Below are positions 26,279 through 35,825 of a stretch of 37,462 nt of DNA, in pieces. A model generated the notes under the pieces. That model made no database searches. It was not told where the DNA came from and saw only the letters and a program-made list of their open reading frames with translations. The DNA lies in the NCBI GenBank assembly GCA_044223515.1, contig JBGALV010000047.1, forward strand, positions 1 to 37,462, read 5' to 3'. The stretch is from SHVZ01 sp044223515. GTDB lineage: Bacteria; Pseudomonadota; Alphaproteobacteria; SHVZ01. How positions within the stretch are numbered: the stretch's first letter is position 1; each line of letters opens with the position of its first letter. The position numbers and the translations under genes are program-made.

Positions 26279-26932
26279 CTAGTCGGCGGCGGCGGGCATC
26301 ACCTGGACGATCCTGTCGAGATCGTCCTTCACGCGATCGAAGGCGGCGAGCGCCGCCGGGTCGAACTTGGCGGGCGTGGTCCGGCCGTCGCCCTTGAGGA
26401 TGATGTCGCAGGCCTGGGCATGGTCGAGCGCCGGGCGATAGCTGCGCACCTCGCGAAGCGCGTCGTAGATGTCGCAGATCGCCACCACCCTGGCCTCTGG
26501 CGGAATCGCATCGCCGACGAGCCTGTTCGGATAGCCGGAACCGTCGAAGCACTCGTGATGGAACAGCGACAGCGCCGCCGCGGTGTCGAGGAGCGGGTGC
26601 CTGGCGGCGCGCAGCAGGTCATGCCCGACCTTGCTGTGCTGCTTGACGACCGCCCATTCGGAGGCGTCGAGAGGCCCGGGCTTGCAGAGGATGGAGTCGG
26701 GCACCGCGATCTTGCCGACGTCGTGGAGGGCCGCGGCGGCGCCGATGGTCCTCGCATACTCGGGTTCGAGACCGTAGGCCGTAGCCAGGACCGTCGTCAT
26801 CTTGCCGACCCGCGTCACATGTCCGGCGAGGCCGTCATGGCGGGCCTTGGCGAGGCCCGTGATGCACTCGAGCAGATTGGGCCCGCGAATCCTGGCGAGC
26901 GACGGCGAGGCGAGCTGATGCAATGAGGCCAC
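26279..26932 (-). CDS. Stand-alone HD-GYP domain phosphohydrolase
   Basis: A 217-residue protein made almost only of an HD-GYP domain, the class that hydrolyses cyclic-di-GMP. The HD dyad is His70-Asp71 (LHDVGK), followed by PDSILCKPGPLDASEW, HHE at 125-127 and DGSGYP at 130-135 containing the GYP triplet, then IPPEARVVAICDIYDAL and RSYRPA. No receiver or sensor domain is attached. GTG start at 26932, with GGGGAA about 8 nt upstream. A cluster of GACGTAA repeats lies in the leader region (26987-27048). Activity is plausible because the signature residues are present. Confidence 0.9.
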   Translation of the reverse strand: MASLHQLASPSLARIRGPNLLECITGLAKARHDGLAGHVTRVGKMTTVLATAYGLEPEYARTIGAAAALHDVGKIAVPDSILCKPGPLDASEWAVVKQHSKVGHDLLRAARHPLLDTAAALSLFHHECFDGSGYPNRLVGDAIPPEARVVAICDIYDALREVRSYRPALDHAQACDIILKGDGRTTPAKFDPAALAAFDRVKDDLDRIVQVMPAAAD

Positions 26933-26986
26933 GTGCGAATTCCCCTGAATCTTCGAGAGGGAAGATGCAGGGCGCGCGGTTAAATG

Positions 26987-27048
26987 GACGTAAACCGATA
27001 CCGCTCAGCGTGCGGGAAAGACGTAAATAGACGTAACCGCGCGTAATC
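26987..27048. repeat. Direct repeats of GACGTAA upstream of the HD-GYP gene
   Basis: GACGTAAA at 26987, GACGTAAA at 27020, GACGTAAC at 27030 and the variant CGCGTAAT near 27040. The last three are spaced by 10 bp, one helical turn, so they present on the same face of DNA. This looks like a tandem regulator-binding site for the HD-GYP gene, which starts at 26932 on the minus strand (motif there TTACGTC). The regulator is unknown. Confidence 0.5.
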
Positions 27049-27066
27049 GAGACCTGAACGCCCGGA

Positions 27067-27786
27067 TCAGCTCCGGGCCGCGGCGACCAGCGCCTCGAAC
27101 ACCTTGCGGTGCGGGTTACCGGCGGCGAGGAAGAACTCCGGGTGCCACTGGACGCCGAGCGCGAACTTCTGCTTCGGCAACTCGATCGCCTCGATGACGC
27201 CGTCCGGCGAGCGGGCCGAGATCGTCATGTCGCTCGGGACCGAGACCACGGCTTCCTGGTGCGCGGTGTTCACGTCGATCTTGCCCGCGCCGACGATCTG
27301 GGCGAGGCGCGTGCCGGGCTCGACCACGACCTCGTGCGCGTACTGATCGGCGGTCGTGCCCTGGCGGTGGTTGATTTCGGTGTTGTGGTGCTTGTGCACG
27401 TTGCGGGTCATCTTGGCTCCGGCGACGCAGGCGAGCTCCTGCATGCCGGCGCAGATGCCGAGCAGCGGCATGTCGCGCTTGAGCGCCTGCTCGACGACCG
27501 CGATGTCGAAGGCGGCGCGCGGCGTCTCCTCGTAGGGCGGCGGCTCGTTGAGGTCGACATACCAGGACTCCGGCGAGGCATGGGTCCCTCCCGGGATCAC
27601 CAGGCCGTCGATCATCCTCATGTACTCGGGCAGGCGGTCGGCCAAGTGAGGGATCGCGATCGGCAGGCCGCCGGCGGCCTCGACCGCGGCGAAGTAGATC
27701 GTGCGGACCGCGTAGTGCGGACGCTGGGAGAAGGTGCCCTTCTCCTGGTAGTCGAGCGTGATCCCGATCAGCGGACGGTCGGCCAT
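27067..27786 (-). CDS. Gamma-glutamyl-gamma-aminobutyrate hydrolase family protein (peptidase C26, PuuD-like)
   Basis: A 239-residue class I glutamine-amidotransferase-fold hydrolase. The catalytic triad is visible: Cys112 (GICAGMQ), His215 and Glu217 (QWHPEF). DGLVIPGGTHASP and NTAHQEAV are typical of the PuuD branch, which cleaves gamma-glutamyl amide bonds. It lies 53 nt downstream of the MFS gene and ends the M81-MFS-C26 unit. The exact amide substrate is not predictable; the neighbouring transporter and M81 peptidase suggest an imported gamma-glutamyl or isopeptide compound. Confidence 0.93.
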   Translation of the reverse strand: MADRPLIGITLDYQEKGTFSQRPHYAVRTIYFAAVEAAGGLPIAIPHLADRLPEYMRMIDGLVIPGGTHASPESWYVDLNEPPPYEETPRAAFDIAVVEQALKRDMPLLGICAGMQELACVAGAKMTRNVHKHHNTEINHRQGTTADQYAHEVVVEPGTRLAQIVGAGKIDVNTAHQEAVVSVPSDMTISARSPDGVIEAIELPKQKFALGVQWHPEFFLAAGNPHRKVFEALVAAARS

Positions 27787-27839
27787 GGATGAAGCTCCGA
27801 AATGACGCTCTGGAGAAGTGGCTGAATCGCCGCTGGCGT

Positions 27840-29066
27840 TCAAGCCCCGGATCGCGGCGGCCGGAAAGCGGCCACCAGGAAGGCGAGGGTGGCGAGGAGA
27901 TAGACGCCGAAGATCAGCCACAGCACGCGGTCGTATCCGCCGGCAAGATCGAAGACCAGGGCCGCGACGGCCGGGGCCAGGGCCCGCAGAATCGTCGCCG
28001 GAAAGCCGATCGCGCCATTGATCACGCCGTAGCCCGCCCGCCCCAGCACCTCCTGGACGATCGTGCCGCGGACGATCGTGGTAATGCCGTTGGAGGCGCC
28101 GTAGACCGCGATGGCGAGCCCGACCCAGACCGGCGTCGGCGGCAGGAAGATCAGGATCAGCATCGCCAAGGGCTGCGCCAGCAGCGAGAAGCTGCCGATC
28201 GTCCGTGCCGAGAGGTTCTTGCCGAAGGCGACGATGACCACGCGCCCCGCCACCTGCACCGGCCCGATGATCGCCAGGATCGCGACCACGGTGCCCGAGT
28301 CCATCCGCATCTCGTTCAGATAGGGAACGAGATGGAAGATCATCGCGGTCTGTGCCGCGCCGTAGCAGGAGAGGGCGACCAGCAGTCCCCAGAAGGCCGG
28401 CGTGCGGAGCGCGCGGCGGAGCGGCGAGCGGTCCCCGGTGTCGGCCGGCATCGGCGGCGGCGGAGGCTTGTCCGAGGGCGCCAGCACGAACCAGTGGATG
28501 CCGCCGCAGACGACCAGCGTGACGATCCCGAGCACGACCAGCGCCGACCGCCAGCCGACCCAGTCGATCAGCAGCTGGGTCAGCGGCATGAAGACGGTGC
28601 TGGCGAAGCCGGCGACCAGGGTCATCGAGGTGATGCCCCGCTTGTATTGCGGCCCGAGCCTGGTCGTCAGTACGGCGAAGCCGGGCTCGTAGAGCGTGGC
28701 GGCGAAGGTGGCGCCGATCACCAGCCAGATCGCGTAGAAGAGGACGAGGTCGGAAACGGCGGCCCAGGCGAGCAGCATGATGCCGCCGGCGAGCGATCCC
28801 AACGTCAGCACCGCGCGGTCGCGACCGCGATCGATCCAGCGGCCGATCGGCATGGCGAACAGGGCGGCCACCAGCATGCCCGCCGAGAGCGCGCCGTTGA
28901 GGTCGGTCTTCGACCATCCCAGTTCCCTCTCCATCGGCAGGATGAAGAGCGAGAAGCCGTAGAACAAAGTGCCCCAGGAGACGAGCTGGGCGGTCGACAG
29001 CGTCCAGATCAGGATCCAGCCCTGGCGGGTGATGCCGTCGGCCGAGATGAGCGGCCGGGACGTCAC
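27840..29066 (-). CDS. MFS transporter
   Basis: A 408-residue integral membrane protein with about 12 hydrophobic helices and the MFS loop-2/3 motif (AMPIGRWIDRGRDRAVLTLG). A central hydrophilic loop is at about 190-215 (proline-rich, APSDKPPPPPMPADTG). The layout is like the oxalate/formate or monocarboxylate-type MFS subgroup. The GTG at 29066 overlaps the M81 stop (GTGA), so translation is coupled; the upstream open frame lies inside the peptidase gene and is not membrane-like. Likely imports or exports the compound processed by the flanking hydrolases. Confidence 0.92.
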   Translation of the reverse strand: MTSRPLISADGITRQGWILIWTLSTAQLVSWGTLFYGFSLFILPMERELGWSKTDLNGALSAGMLVAALFAMPIGRWIDRGRDRAVLTLGSLAGGIMLLAWAAVSDLVLFYAIWLVIGATFAATLYEPGFAVLTTRLGPQYKRGITSMTLVAGFASTVFMPLTQLLIDWVGWRSALVVLGIVTLVVCGGIHWFVLAPSDKPPPPPMPADTGDRSPLRRALRTPAFWGLLVALSCYGAAQTAMIFHLVPYLNEMRMDSGTVVAILAIIGPVQVAGRVVIVAFGKNLSARTIGSFSLLAQPLAMLILIFLPPTPVWVGLAIAVYGASNGITTIVRGTIVQEVLGRAGYGVINGAIGFPATILRALAPAVAALVFDLAGGYDRVLWLIFGVYLLATLAFLVAAFRPPRSGA

Positions 29067-30583
29067 GCCGGCGGCGTCCAGCTCACATCGGGGTCGAGCG
29101 GGAAGATCGGGCGCGGCGCGTTCTTGTAGGGCACGCGCGAGAGCACAGGCGTGGTGAGTCCGGGCACGTCGACCTCGATGATCCGGTCGTCGGGGAAGAA
29201 TTCGTCGAAGCCGGCTCGGAAATGGCCGCGCGACTTGACGATGACTGAGCGCGCTTTGGCGATGTCGAGACCGAACATCTCGAAGGCGATCGGATCGCAG
29301 CACTGCTGGCGGATCGAGATCACCACGACCCTGATCCCGCCGACCTTGAGCAGCGCGGTCTTGCCGTAGTGGAGCTGGCGGCCCTCGACGACGCCGCGGC
29401 GGCCGACGACGTTGCCGTCATGGAGCGCCTCGACCGTTGCCTCGGCGGTGAATTGCTTCGAGAACTGATCTGTCTCGTCGCGATTGAAGCGGGCGGTGAA
29501 GGTGGCACCCTTGCCTTTGGCGTGTGCCTCCTCGGCTAGGGCGGGATCGTTGAAGATCCCGAGCAGCACGCCCTCGGCGCCGGCCTTGTGGAACGCCTCC
29601 AGGATCCAGGCGGTGTTGCCGCGCCCGCCGCCGCCCGGATTGTCGGCGACGTCGGCGAACAGCAGCGACGGCTTCGTCGGATCCTTGCCGGCGGCGACCG
29701 CCATCCGGGTCGCGTCCTCGATCGAGGTCATCTTCGGCACGTAGCGCTGGCGGTCGGCCCAGCAGGTCTTGGCGATGTCGATGGCAACCTCGCGGGCGCG
29801 CTCGGCGCTGGTGCGGGCGGCGACCGTGATGCTCATGCCGTTCTTCGGCGTATCGCCGAGCGAGAAGCCCGAGCAGATCGAGACGTTCAGGATCTCGTGG
29901 TCGAGCTTCGACTGGCCGTACCGGATGATGTCGGCGTAAGGCCCGCTCTTGGTGTTCTGGGTGACCGAGGGCGGGATCAAGGGCAGCTTCACGAAAGCCG
30001 ATTTCGGCCGCATGCCGCCCAGCATCGCGCGCATGATCGCCGCGCACTCGATGCCGCGCTCGCGCATGTCGACATGCGGGTTGGTCAGATACGACGACAT
30101 CACGTCGGCGAGGTCGACCATCGCCTGGGAGACGTTGGCGTGCAGGTCGAGCGTGGCGAGGATCGGCACGTCGCGACCGACGATGTTGCGGACGGTGCGG
30201 AGCACGGTCGCGTCCGGATCGAAGTCGCCGGTCGCGGTCGCGGCGCCGTGCAGGGAGATGAACACGCCGTCGAGCGGCATCGCCGCCTTGAGGCCGGTCG
30301 CCAGTTTCTCGACGATCTCCTCGAAGAACGCCTGGTCGACCGGGCCGCTGGCCCCGCCATAGGCCGAGACGATCGGCACCATGGTCCAGTCGCGGCCGCC
30401 GTCCATGCCCTCGACGAATCCGGTCATCGTCGCGTTGGCGCGCGGGTTCGGCTTGGCGAGGTCTTCGGCGAGCGCGTTGCCGCCGAAATAGCCGAGCGCT
30501 TCGAACTCGGCCTTGGTGGCGACCGGCGAATGGCCGTTGCTCTCGAGCATGAAGCCCGCGAGCGCGATCCGGGGAGTGGGCAT
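29063..30583 (-). CDS. M81 family metallopeptidase (MlrC-type), copy 2
   Basis: A 506-residue cytoplasmic MlrC-family hydrolase, paralogous to 2521-4035. Matching segments: FMLESNGHSP at 11-20, LHGAA at 111-115, TLDLHAN at 144-150, NPHVDMRERG from 168 and DNPGGGGRGNTAW, the last present here but replaced in copy 1 by DASDAPSAGSFGDST. The C-terminus PIFPLDPDVSW is like copy 1 (PLWPFDPDL). The ATG at 30583 gives the family N-terminus. First gene of the M81-MFS-C26 unit, coupled to the MFS gene by GTGA. Substrate unknown. Confidence 0.93.
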   Translation of the reverse strand: MPTPRIALAGFMLESNGHSPVATKAEFEALGYFGGNALAEDLAKPNPRANATMTGFVEGMDGGRDWTMVPIVSAYGGASGPVDQAFFEEIVEKLATGLKAAMPLDGVFISLHGAATATGDFDPDATVLRTVRNIVGRDVPILATLDLHANVSQAMVDLADVMSSYLTNPHVDMRERGIECAAIMRAMLGGMRPKSAFVKLPLIPPSVTQNTKSGPYADIIRYGQSKLDHEILNVSICSGFSLGDTPKNGMSITVAARTSAERAREVAIDIAKTCWADRQRYVPKMTSIEDATRMAVAAGKDPTKPSLLFADVADNPGGGGRGNTAWILEAFHKAGAEGVLLGIFNDPALAEEAHAKGKGATFTARFNRDETDQFSKQFTAEATVEALHDGNVVGRRGVVEGRQLHYGKTALLKVGGIRVVVISIRQQCCDPIAFEMFGLDIAKARSVIVKSRGHFRAGFDEFFPDDRIIEVDVPGLTTPVLSRVPYKNAPRPIFPLDPDVSWTPPA

Positions 30584-30655
30584 GGGAACTCTGTCGGGGA
30601 GGAGTGGTCGGAGCCGAAGCCTAGGCGCGGCGCCGGTCCGCGGCAACCGGCTGGA

Positions 30656-31486
30656 CTAGCGGGCGGATCGTTCGGGCGGCCGCGGCGGCACCGGCAGATA
30701 CTCGACCGTCGGCATGGATCGGACGGGCTGGGGATAGAGCGACAGCAGCTGGAGCACCTCGTCCGGCATCTCGGTGGTGACCGGCAGGCCGAGCTCGCGC
30801 GCCTCGTCGGGCGTGATCGCATAGTCATGGGTCCAGGTGCCGCCGGTCATCTTCTCGGCGACCGCCGCGGCGCGCTCCGCGCCCAGTGGGTCGGCCAGCA
30901 GTTCCTGCGCCGCCCGGCGCACCTGCGCGATCGCCTTGCGCCCGACATCGGCGAGGACGAGGGTCTGGTCGTCGATCTCGGCGATCGGCTTGTCGGCCAC
31001 GACCTTCAGCAGCGAGGCTGCCGGCATGCCGCCGATCTGCGGATCGATCGGGCCAAGGACCGCATGCGGGCTGATCGCGATCTCGTCGGCCGCCATCGCA
31101 ATCAGGGTCCCGCCGGACATCGCCAGGTGCGGCACCATCACCGTGACCTTCGCCGGATGGCGGTCGAGCGCGCGGGCGATCTGCAGCGCCGCCAGCACCA
31201 GGCCGCCGGGCGTGTGAAGCACGACGTCGATGGGGGTCGCGGGATCGGTTTCGCGTATCGCGCGAATGACCTCCTCGGAATCGTCCATGTCGATGTAGCG
31301 GACGAGCGGGAAGCCGAGCAGGCGCATCGTCTCCTGGCGATGGACCAGCGAGATCACGCGGCTTCCGCGCTTGGCCTGGATCTGGGCGATCTTGCGCTGG
31401 CGCGTCATGATCAGCAGACGCTGCTTGATCATCGGCTGCAGCATCGCGAAGACGAAAAAGACCCAGATCAGGTCGCCGAAGCCCAT
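30656..31486 (-). CDS. Membrane-anchored ClpP-fold serine protease (SDH/serine dehydrogenase proteinase family)
   Basis: A 276-residue protein. The N-terminal hydrophobic segment (about 5-20) anchors it in the membrane; a basic helix (QRLLIMTRQRKIAQIQAKRG) follows. The ClpP/crotonase-like core has oxyanion region HTPGG at 91-95, nucleophile Ser124 in LAMSGGT, and ISPHAVLGPIDPQIGG. The family (SDH_sah) is related to SppA and membrane-bound ClpP-like proteases of membrane quality control. The ATG at 31486 is chosen because it starts the hydrophobic anchor; the open frame upstream overlaps the riboswitch. It is divergent from the TPP-controlled gene. Confidence 0.9.
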   Translation of the reverse strand: MGFGDLIWVFFVFAMLQPMIKQRLLIMTRQRKIAQIQAKRGSRVISLVHRQETMRLLGFPLVRYIDMDDSEEVIRAIRETDPATPIDVVLHTPGGLVLAALQIARALDRHPAKVTVMVPHLAMSGGTLIAMAADEIAISPHAVLGPIDPQIGGMPAASLLKVVADKPIAEIDDQTLVLADVGRKAIAQVRRAAQELLADPLGAERAAAVAEKMTGGTWTHDYAITPDEARELGLPVTTEMPDEVLQLLSLYPQPVRSMPTVEYLPVPPRPPERSAR

Positions 31487-31552
31487 CTGCCTGTCCCCTC
31501 GATGACGGGAAGCCTCGTCATGCCGACGGGCGCACTCCCTGCGCGGCGGATG

Positions 31553-31581
31553 TTGCGCCCTGGCCTCGCTTGTCGCAAGAT
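31553..31581 (+). promoter_or_regulatory. Predicted promoter of the TPP riboswitch transcript
   Basis: TTGCGC (31553-31558), a 17-nt spacer and CAAGAT (31576-31581). The predicted start at about 31588 coincides with the first base of riboswitch stem P1, which supports the call. Confidence 0.5.
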
Positions 31582-31587
31582 CGCGAC

Positions 31588-31677
31588 GTTCCGAGGGGAG
31601 CCCGTCCGGGCTGAGAGTCGGCGAGAGCCGAGACCCTTCGAACCTGATCCGGATCATGCCGGCGAAGGGATTGGAAC
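31588..31677 (+). promoter_or_regulatory. TPP riboswitch (THI element)
   Basis: A complete thiamine-pyrophosphate aptamer. P1 is GTTCC (31588-31592) with GGAAC (31673-31677). GGGGAGCC is followed by the invariant CTGAGA (31611-31616), a P3 hairpin TCGGC-GAGA-GCCGA (31618-31631), then GACCCTT, GAACCTGATC, GGATCATGCC and GGCGAAGGGA, the pyrophosphate and pyrimidine pockets in canonical order. It lies 77 nt before the start of the binding-protein gene. High thiamine pyrophosphate should lower expression of that gene. Confidence 0.96.
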
Positions 31678-31714
31678 CAGGGCTGCTCCGGCAGTCCGCC
31701 ACCCCAGCAAGCCA

Positions 31715-31754
31715 GTTCCGGATCTCCAACGTTGGATCAACGCGGGAGATTCCG
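31715..31754 (+). promoter_or_regulatory. Riboswitch expression platform: Shine-Dalgarno sequester hairpin
   Basis: CGGATCTCC (31719-31727) pairs with GGAGATTCCG (31745-31754), with one bulged base, covering the Shine-Dalgarno GGGAG and everything up to the ATG. Upstream, GTTCC (31715-31719) repeats the 5' strand of P1 and can pair with the 3' P1 strand GGAAC (31673-31677), extended by two G-U pairs into the sequester arm. Hence ligand-closed P1 frees the sequester hairpin (OFF), and open P1 forms the anti-sequester (ON). A stable hairpin at 31681-31697 (loop TCCG) lies between. No U-tract follows, so control should be translational. Confidence 0.65.
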
Positions 31755-32774
31755 ATGCGTACGCCTAGCCTGATCATCCTCGCCGCCGGCCTCGCGCTCG
31801 CGGCTTCCGGCGCCGCGGCGCAGACCAAGACAAAGCTCAGCGTCTATTCGACGCTGGTGCCCGAGTACATCAACGACTTCAAGGCCGGCTTCGAGGCCGA
31901 CAATCCGGACATCGAGCTCGTGCTCTGGCGCGATTCCACGGGCGTGGTCGCCGCCAAGCTGGCGGCCGAGAAGGATCGTCCGCAGGCCGACGCCATCTGG
32001 GGCCTGGCCGTCACCAACATGCTGCAGCTGAAGGATCTCGGCATTCTCGACGCCTACGCGCCGAAGTCGCTCGATCGCATCAAGGTGAATTTCCGCGATA
32101 CCGCCAACCCGCCCACCTGGGTCGGCATGGAGGCTTGGGCCGCGGCCATCTGCTTCAACACGGTCGAAGCCGCGAAGAAGGGCCTGAGGCGCCCGTCGAA
32201 GTGGTCGGACCTCGCCGATCCAGCCTACAAGGGCCAGGTGCTGATGCCGGATCCGGCCTCGTCCGGCACCGGCTATTTCCATGTCTCCGCCTGGATGCAG
32301 CTCTGGGGCGAGGAGAAGGCGTGGAGCTACATGGACAAGCTCCACGACAACGTCGCGATGTACATCAAGTCGGGCACCAAGCCTTGCCGCATGGCGGCTG
32401 CGGGCGAGTTCCCGGTCGGCATCTCCTACGAGCTCGCCGGCGTCGCCGCGCGCCAGGGCGACGCCCCGGTCGAGATCCTGGTGATGGAGGAAGGCGGCGG
32501 CTGGGACATGGACACGGCCGCGATCGTCAAGGGCACGAAGAACCTCGAGGCGGCGCGCCGGCTGATGGACTGGGCGGCGTCGGAGAAGGCGAACAAGCTC
32601 TATGCCCGCTTCGCCACGATGGTGGCGATGAAGGGCGTCGAGACCGACATGCCGTTCTATCCGAAGGGTCTCGAGGAATCGCTGATCCGCAACGACTTCC
32701 TGTGGGCCGCCTCGAACCGCGACCGCATCCTCAAGGAATGGCAGAAGCGCTACGACTCCAAGATGGAGAAGTGA
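31755..32774 (+). CDS. TPP-riboswitch-controlled ABC substrate-binding protein (ThiB/AfuA/PhnS-like), orphan
   Basis: A 339-residue periplasmic binding protein. The signal peptide ends near ASGAAAQ. The mature start KLSVYSTLVPEYINDF, then ADAIWGLAVTNM, WVGMEAWAAAICFN, WSDLADPAYKGQVLMPDPASSGTG and VGISYELAGVA are typical of the cluster holding iron(III), 2-aminoethylphosphonate and thiamine (ThiB) binders. By sequence it looks closest to the aminoethylphosphonate type, but the riboswitch argues for a thiamine-related ligand. The start ATG at 31755 has GGGAG upstream. No permease or ATPase follows; the next gene is a convergent EamA transporter 3 nt away. Confidence 0.9.
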   Translation: MRTPSLIILAAGLALAASGAAAQTKTKLSVYSTLVPEYINDFKAGFEADNPDIELVLWRDSTGVVAAKLAAEKDRPQADAIWGLAVTNMLQLKDLGILDAYAPKSLDRIKVNFRDTANPPTWVGMEAWAAAICFNTVEAAKKGLRRPSKWSDLADPAYKGQVLMPDPASSGTGYFHVSAWMQLWGEEKAWSYMDKLHDNVAMYIKSGTKPCRMAAAGEFPVGISYELAGVAARQGDAPVEILVMEEGGGWDMDTAAIVKGTKNLEAARRLMDWAASEKANKLYARFATMVAMKGVETDMPFYPKGLEESLIRNDFLWAASNRDRILKEWQKRYDSKMEK

Positions 32775-32777
32775 CGT

Positions 32778-33677
32778 TCAGGGACGTCGCGCCCGCGAGG
32801 CCTCGCGCGCAAGCTTGGCCTCGCGGTGCGCGATGTAGAGCGACGAGCAGGCGATGATCGCGGATCCGATCCACACCAGCGCGTCCGGCGCCTCGCCGAA
32901 GGCGAGGAAGCCGACGAGCGCCACCACGGGCATCCGGAGATAGTCGATCGGCAGTACCGCAGAGGCGTCGGCCAGAGTGAAGGCGCGGGCCGAGCAGTAG
33001 TTGCCGAAGGTGCCGACCGCGCCCATGCCGAGGGTCAGCAGCAGCACGTACCAGCTCGGAGTCTGCCAGACGAACAGCGCCGGGATCAGCGTCAGCGGCG
33101 TCAGGAAGATGAAGGTGAACATCACGATCGACTGCGCCGACTCGGTCCTGGTCAGCGCCTTGATGATCAGCACGGAGAACGAGGCCGCCAGCGCCGAGAG
33201 GATCATCACGATGGCGACGGGATTGAAGGTGTGCGCACCCGGCCTGACGATGATCAGGACGCCGATGAATCCCAGGATCGTCGCGGTCCACCGCCGGACA
33301 CGCACGGTCTCCTTCAGGATCAGCGCCGCACCGACGGTGGCGAACAGCGGCGTGGTGAAGTTGAGCGCGGTAGATTCCGCCATCGGCAGGTACGAAGCCG
33401 CGTAGAACCAGGTGACCATCGAGAAGAAGGCAAGGATCACCCGCCATTTGTAGCGGCCGATATCGACCTTCCGGACCTCGGCCCAGCCCATCTGCCAGAG
33501 CCAGGGAAGCGTGAAGAGAGCGCCGAAGGTCGAGCGCAGGAACGAGATCTGGAACGGGTGCAGCTCCTCGGCCGCCCAGCGGATCAGCAGCATCATCACG
33601 GCCGATGTCAGCGAGGTCGTCGCGGCCCAGAGGCAGGCGCGGACGATGGGGAGGGAAAGGGCTGCGGGTAGCGGCAC
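32778..33677 (-). CDS. EamA/DMT family transporter
   Basis: A predicted 299-residue inner-membrane protein with about ten helices in two EamA repeats (LRSTFGALFTLPWLW, YLPMAESTALNFTTPLFATVGAALILKE in the first; SARAFTLADASAVLPIDYLRMP, GEAPDALVWIGSAII in the second). The family exports or imports metabolites; substrate unknown. GTG at 33677 gives the usual length. A second GTG at 33731 would add an Arg-rich 18-residue leader; neither has a convincing Shine-Dalgarno. Its stop is 3 nt from the convergent binding-protein stop. Downstream of the riboswitch gene but on the other strand, so not co-regulated. Confidence 0.88.
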   Translation of the reverse strand: MPLPAALSLPIVRACLWAATTSLTSAVMMLLIRWAAEELHPFQISFLRSTFGALFTLPWLWQMGWAEVRKVDIGRYKWRVILAFFSMVTWFYAASYLPMAESTALNFTTPLFATVGAALILKETVRVRRWTATILGFIGVLIIVRPGAHTFNPVAIVMILSALAASFSVLIIKALTRTESAQSIVMFTFIFLTPLTLIPALFVWQTPSWYVLLLTLGMGAVGTFGNYCSARAFTLADASAVLPIDYLRMPVVALVGFLAFGEAPDALVWIGSAIIACSSLYIAHREAKLAREASRARRP

Positions 33678-33798
33678 GTTGCTTGGATTCCGGCGGGCGG
33701 CTTGCCTCGGGGCGACGCGGCGCGCTATCACCGACCGATCAATATTCCTTCAAAGTCTAGCCCTCAAGCCCGGCGCTACCAACGAGGAAACGAGGACC

Positions 33799-35748
<1,950 letters not shown>

Positions 35749-35825
35749 GCGGCGCTTGAGGCATTGAGCAAGGATTGCGCTAGCGGGAGATCGCGGGCAG
35801 ACAACATTCAGAAGGGGAGGAAGTC

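Noticed and set aside
29588..31768. 726-residue plus-strand frame
   Set aside because: Antisense to the M81 and ClpP-fold genes and crosses the riboswitch; composition is that of a shadow frame.
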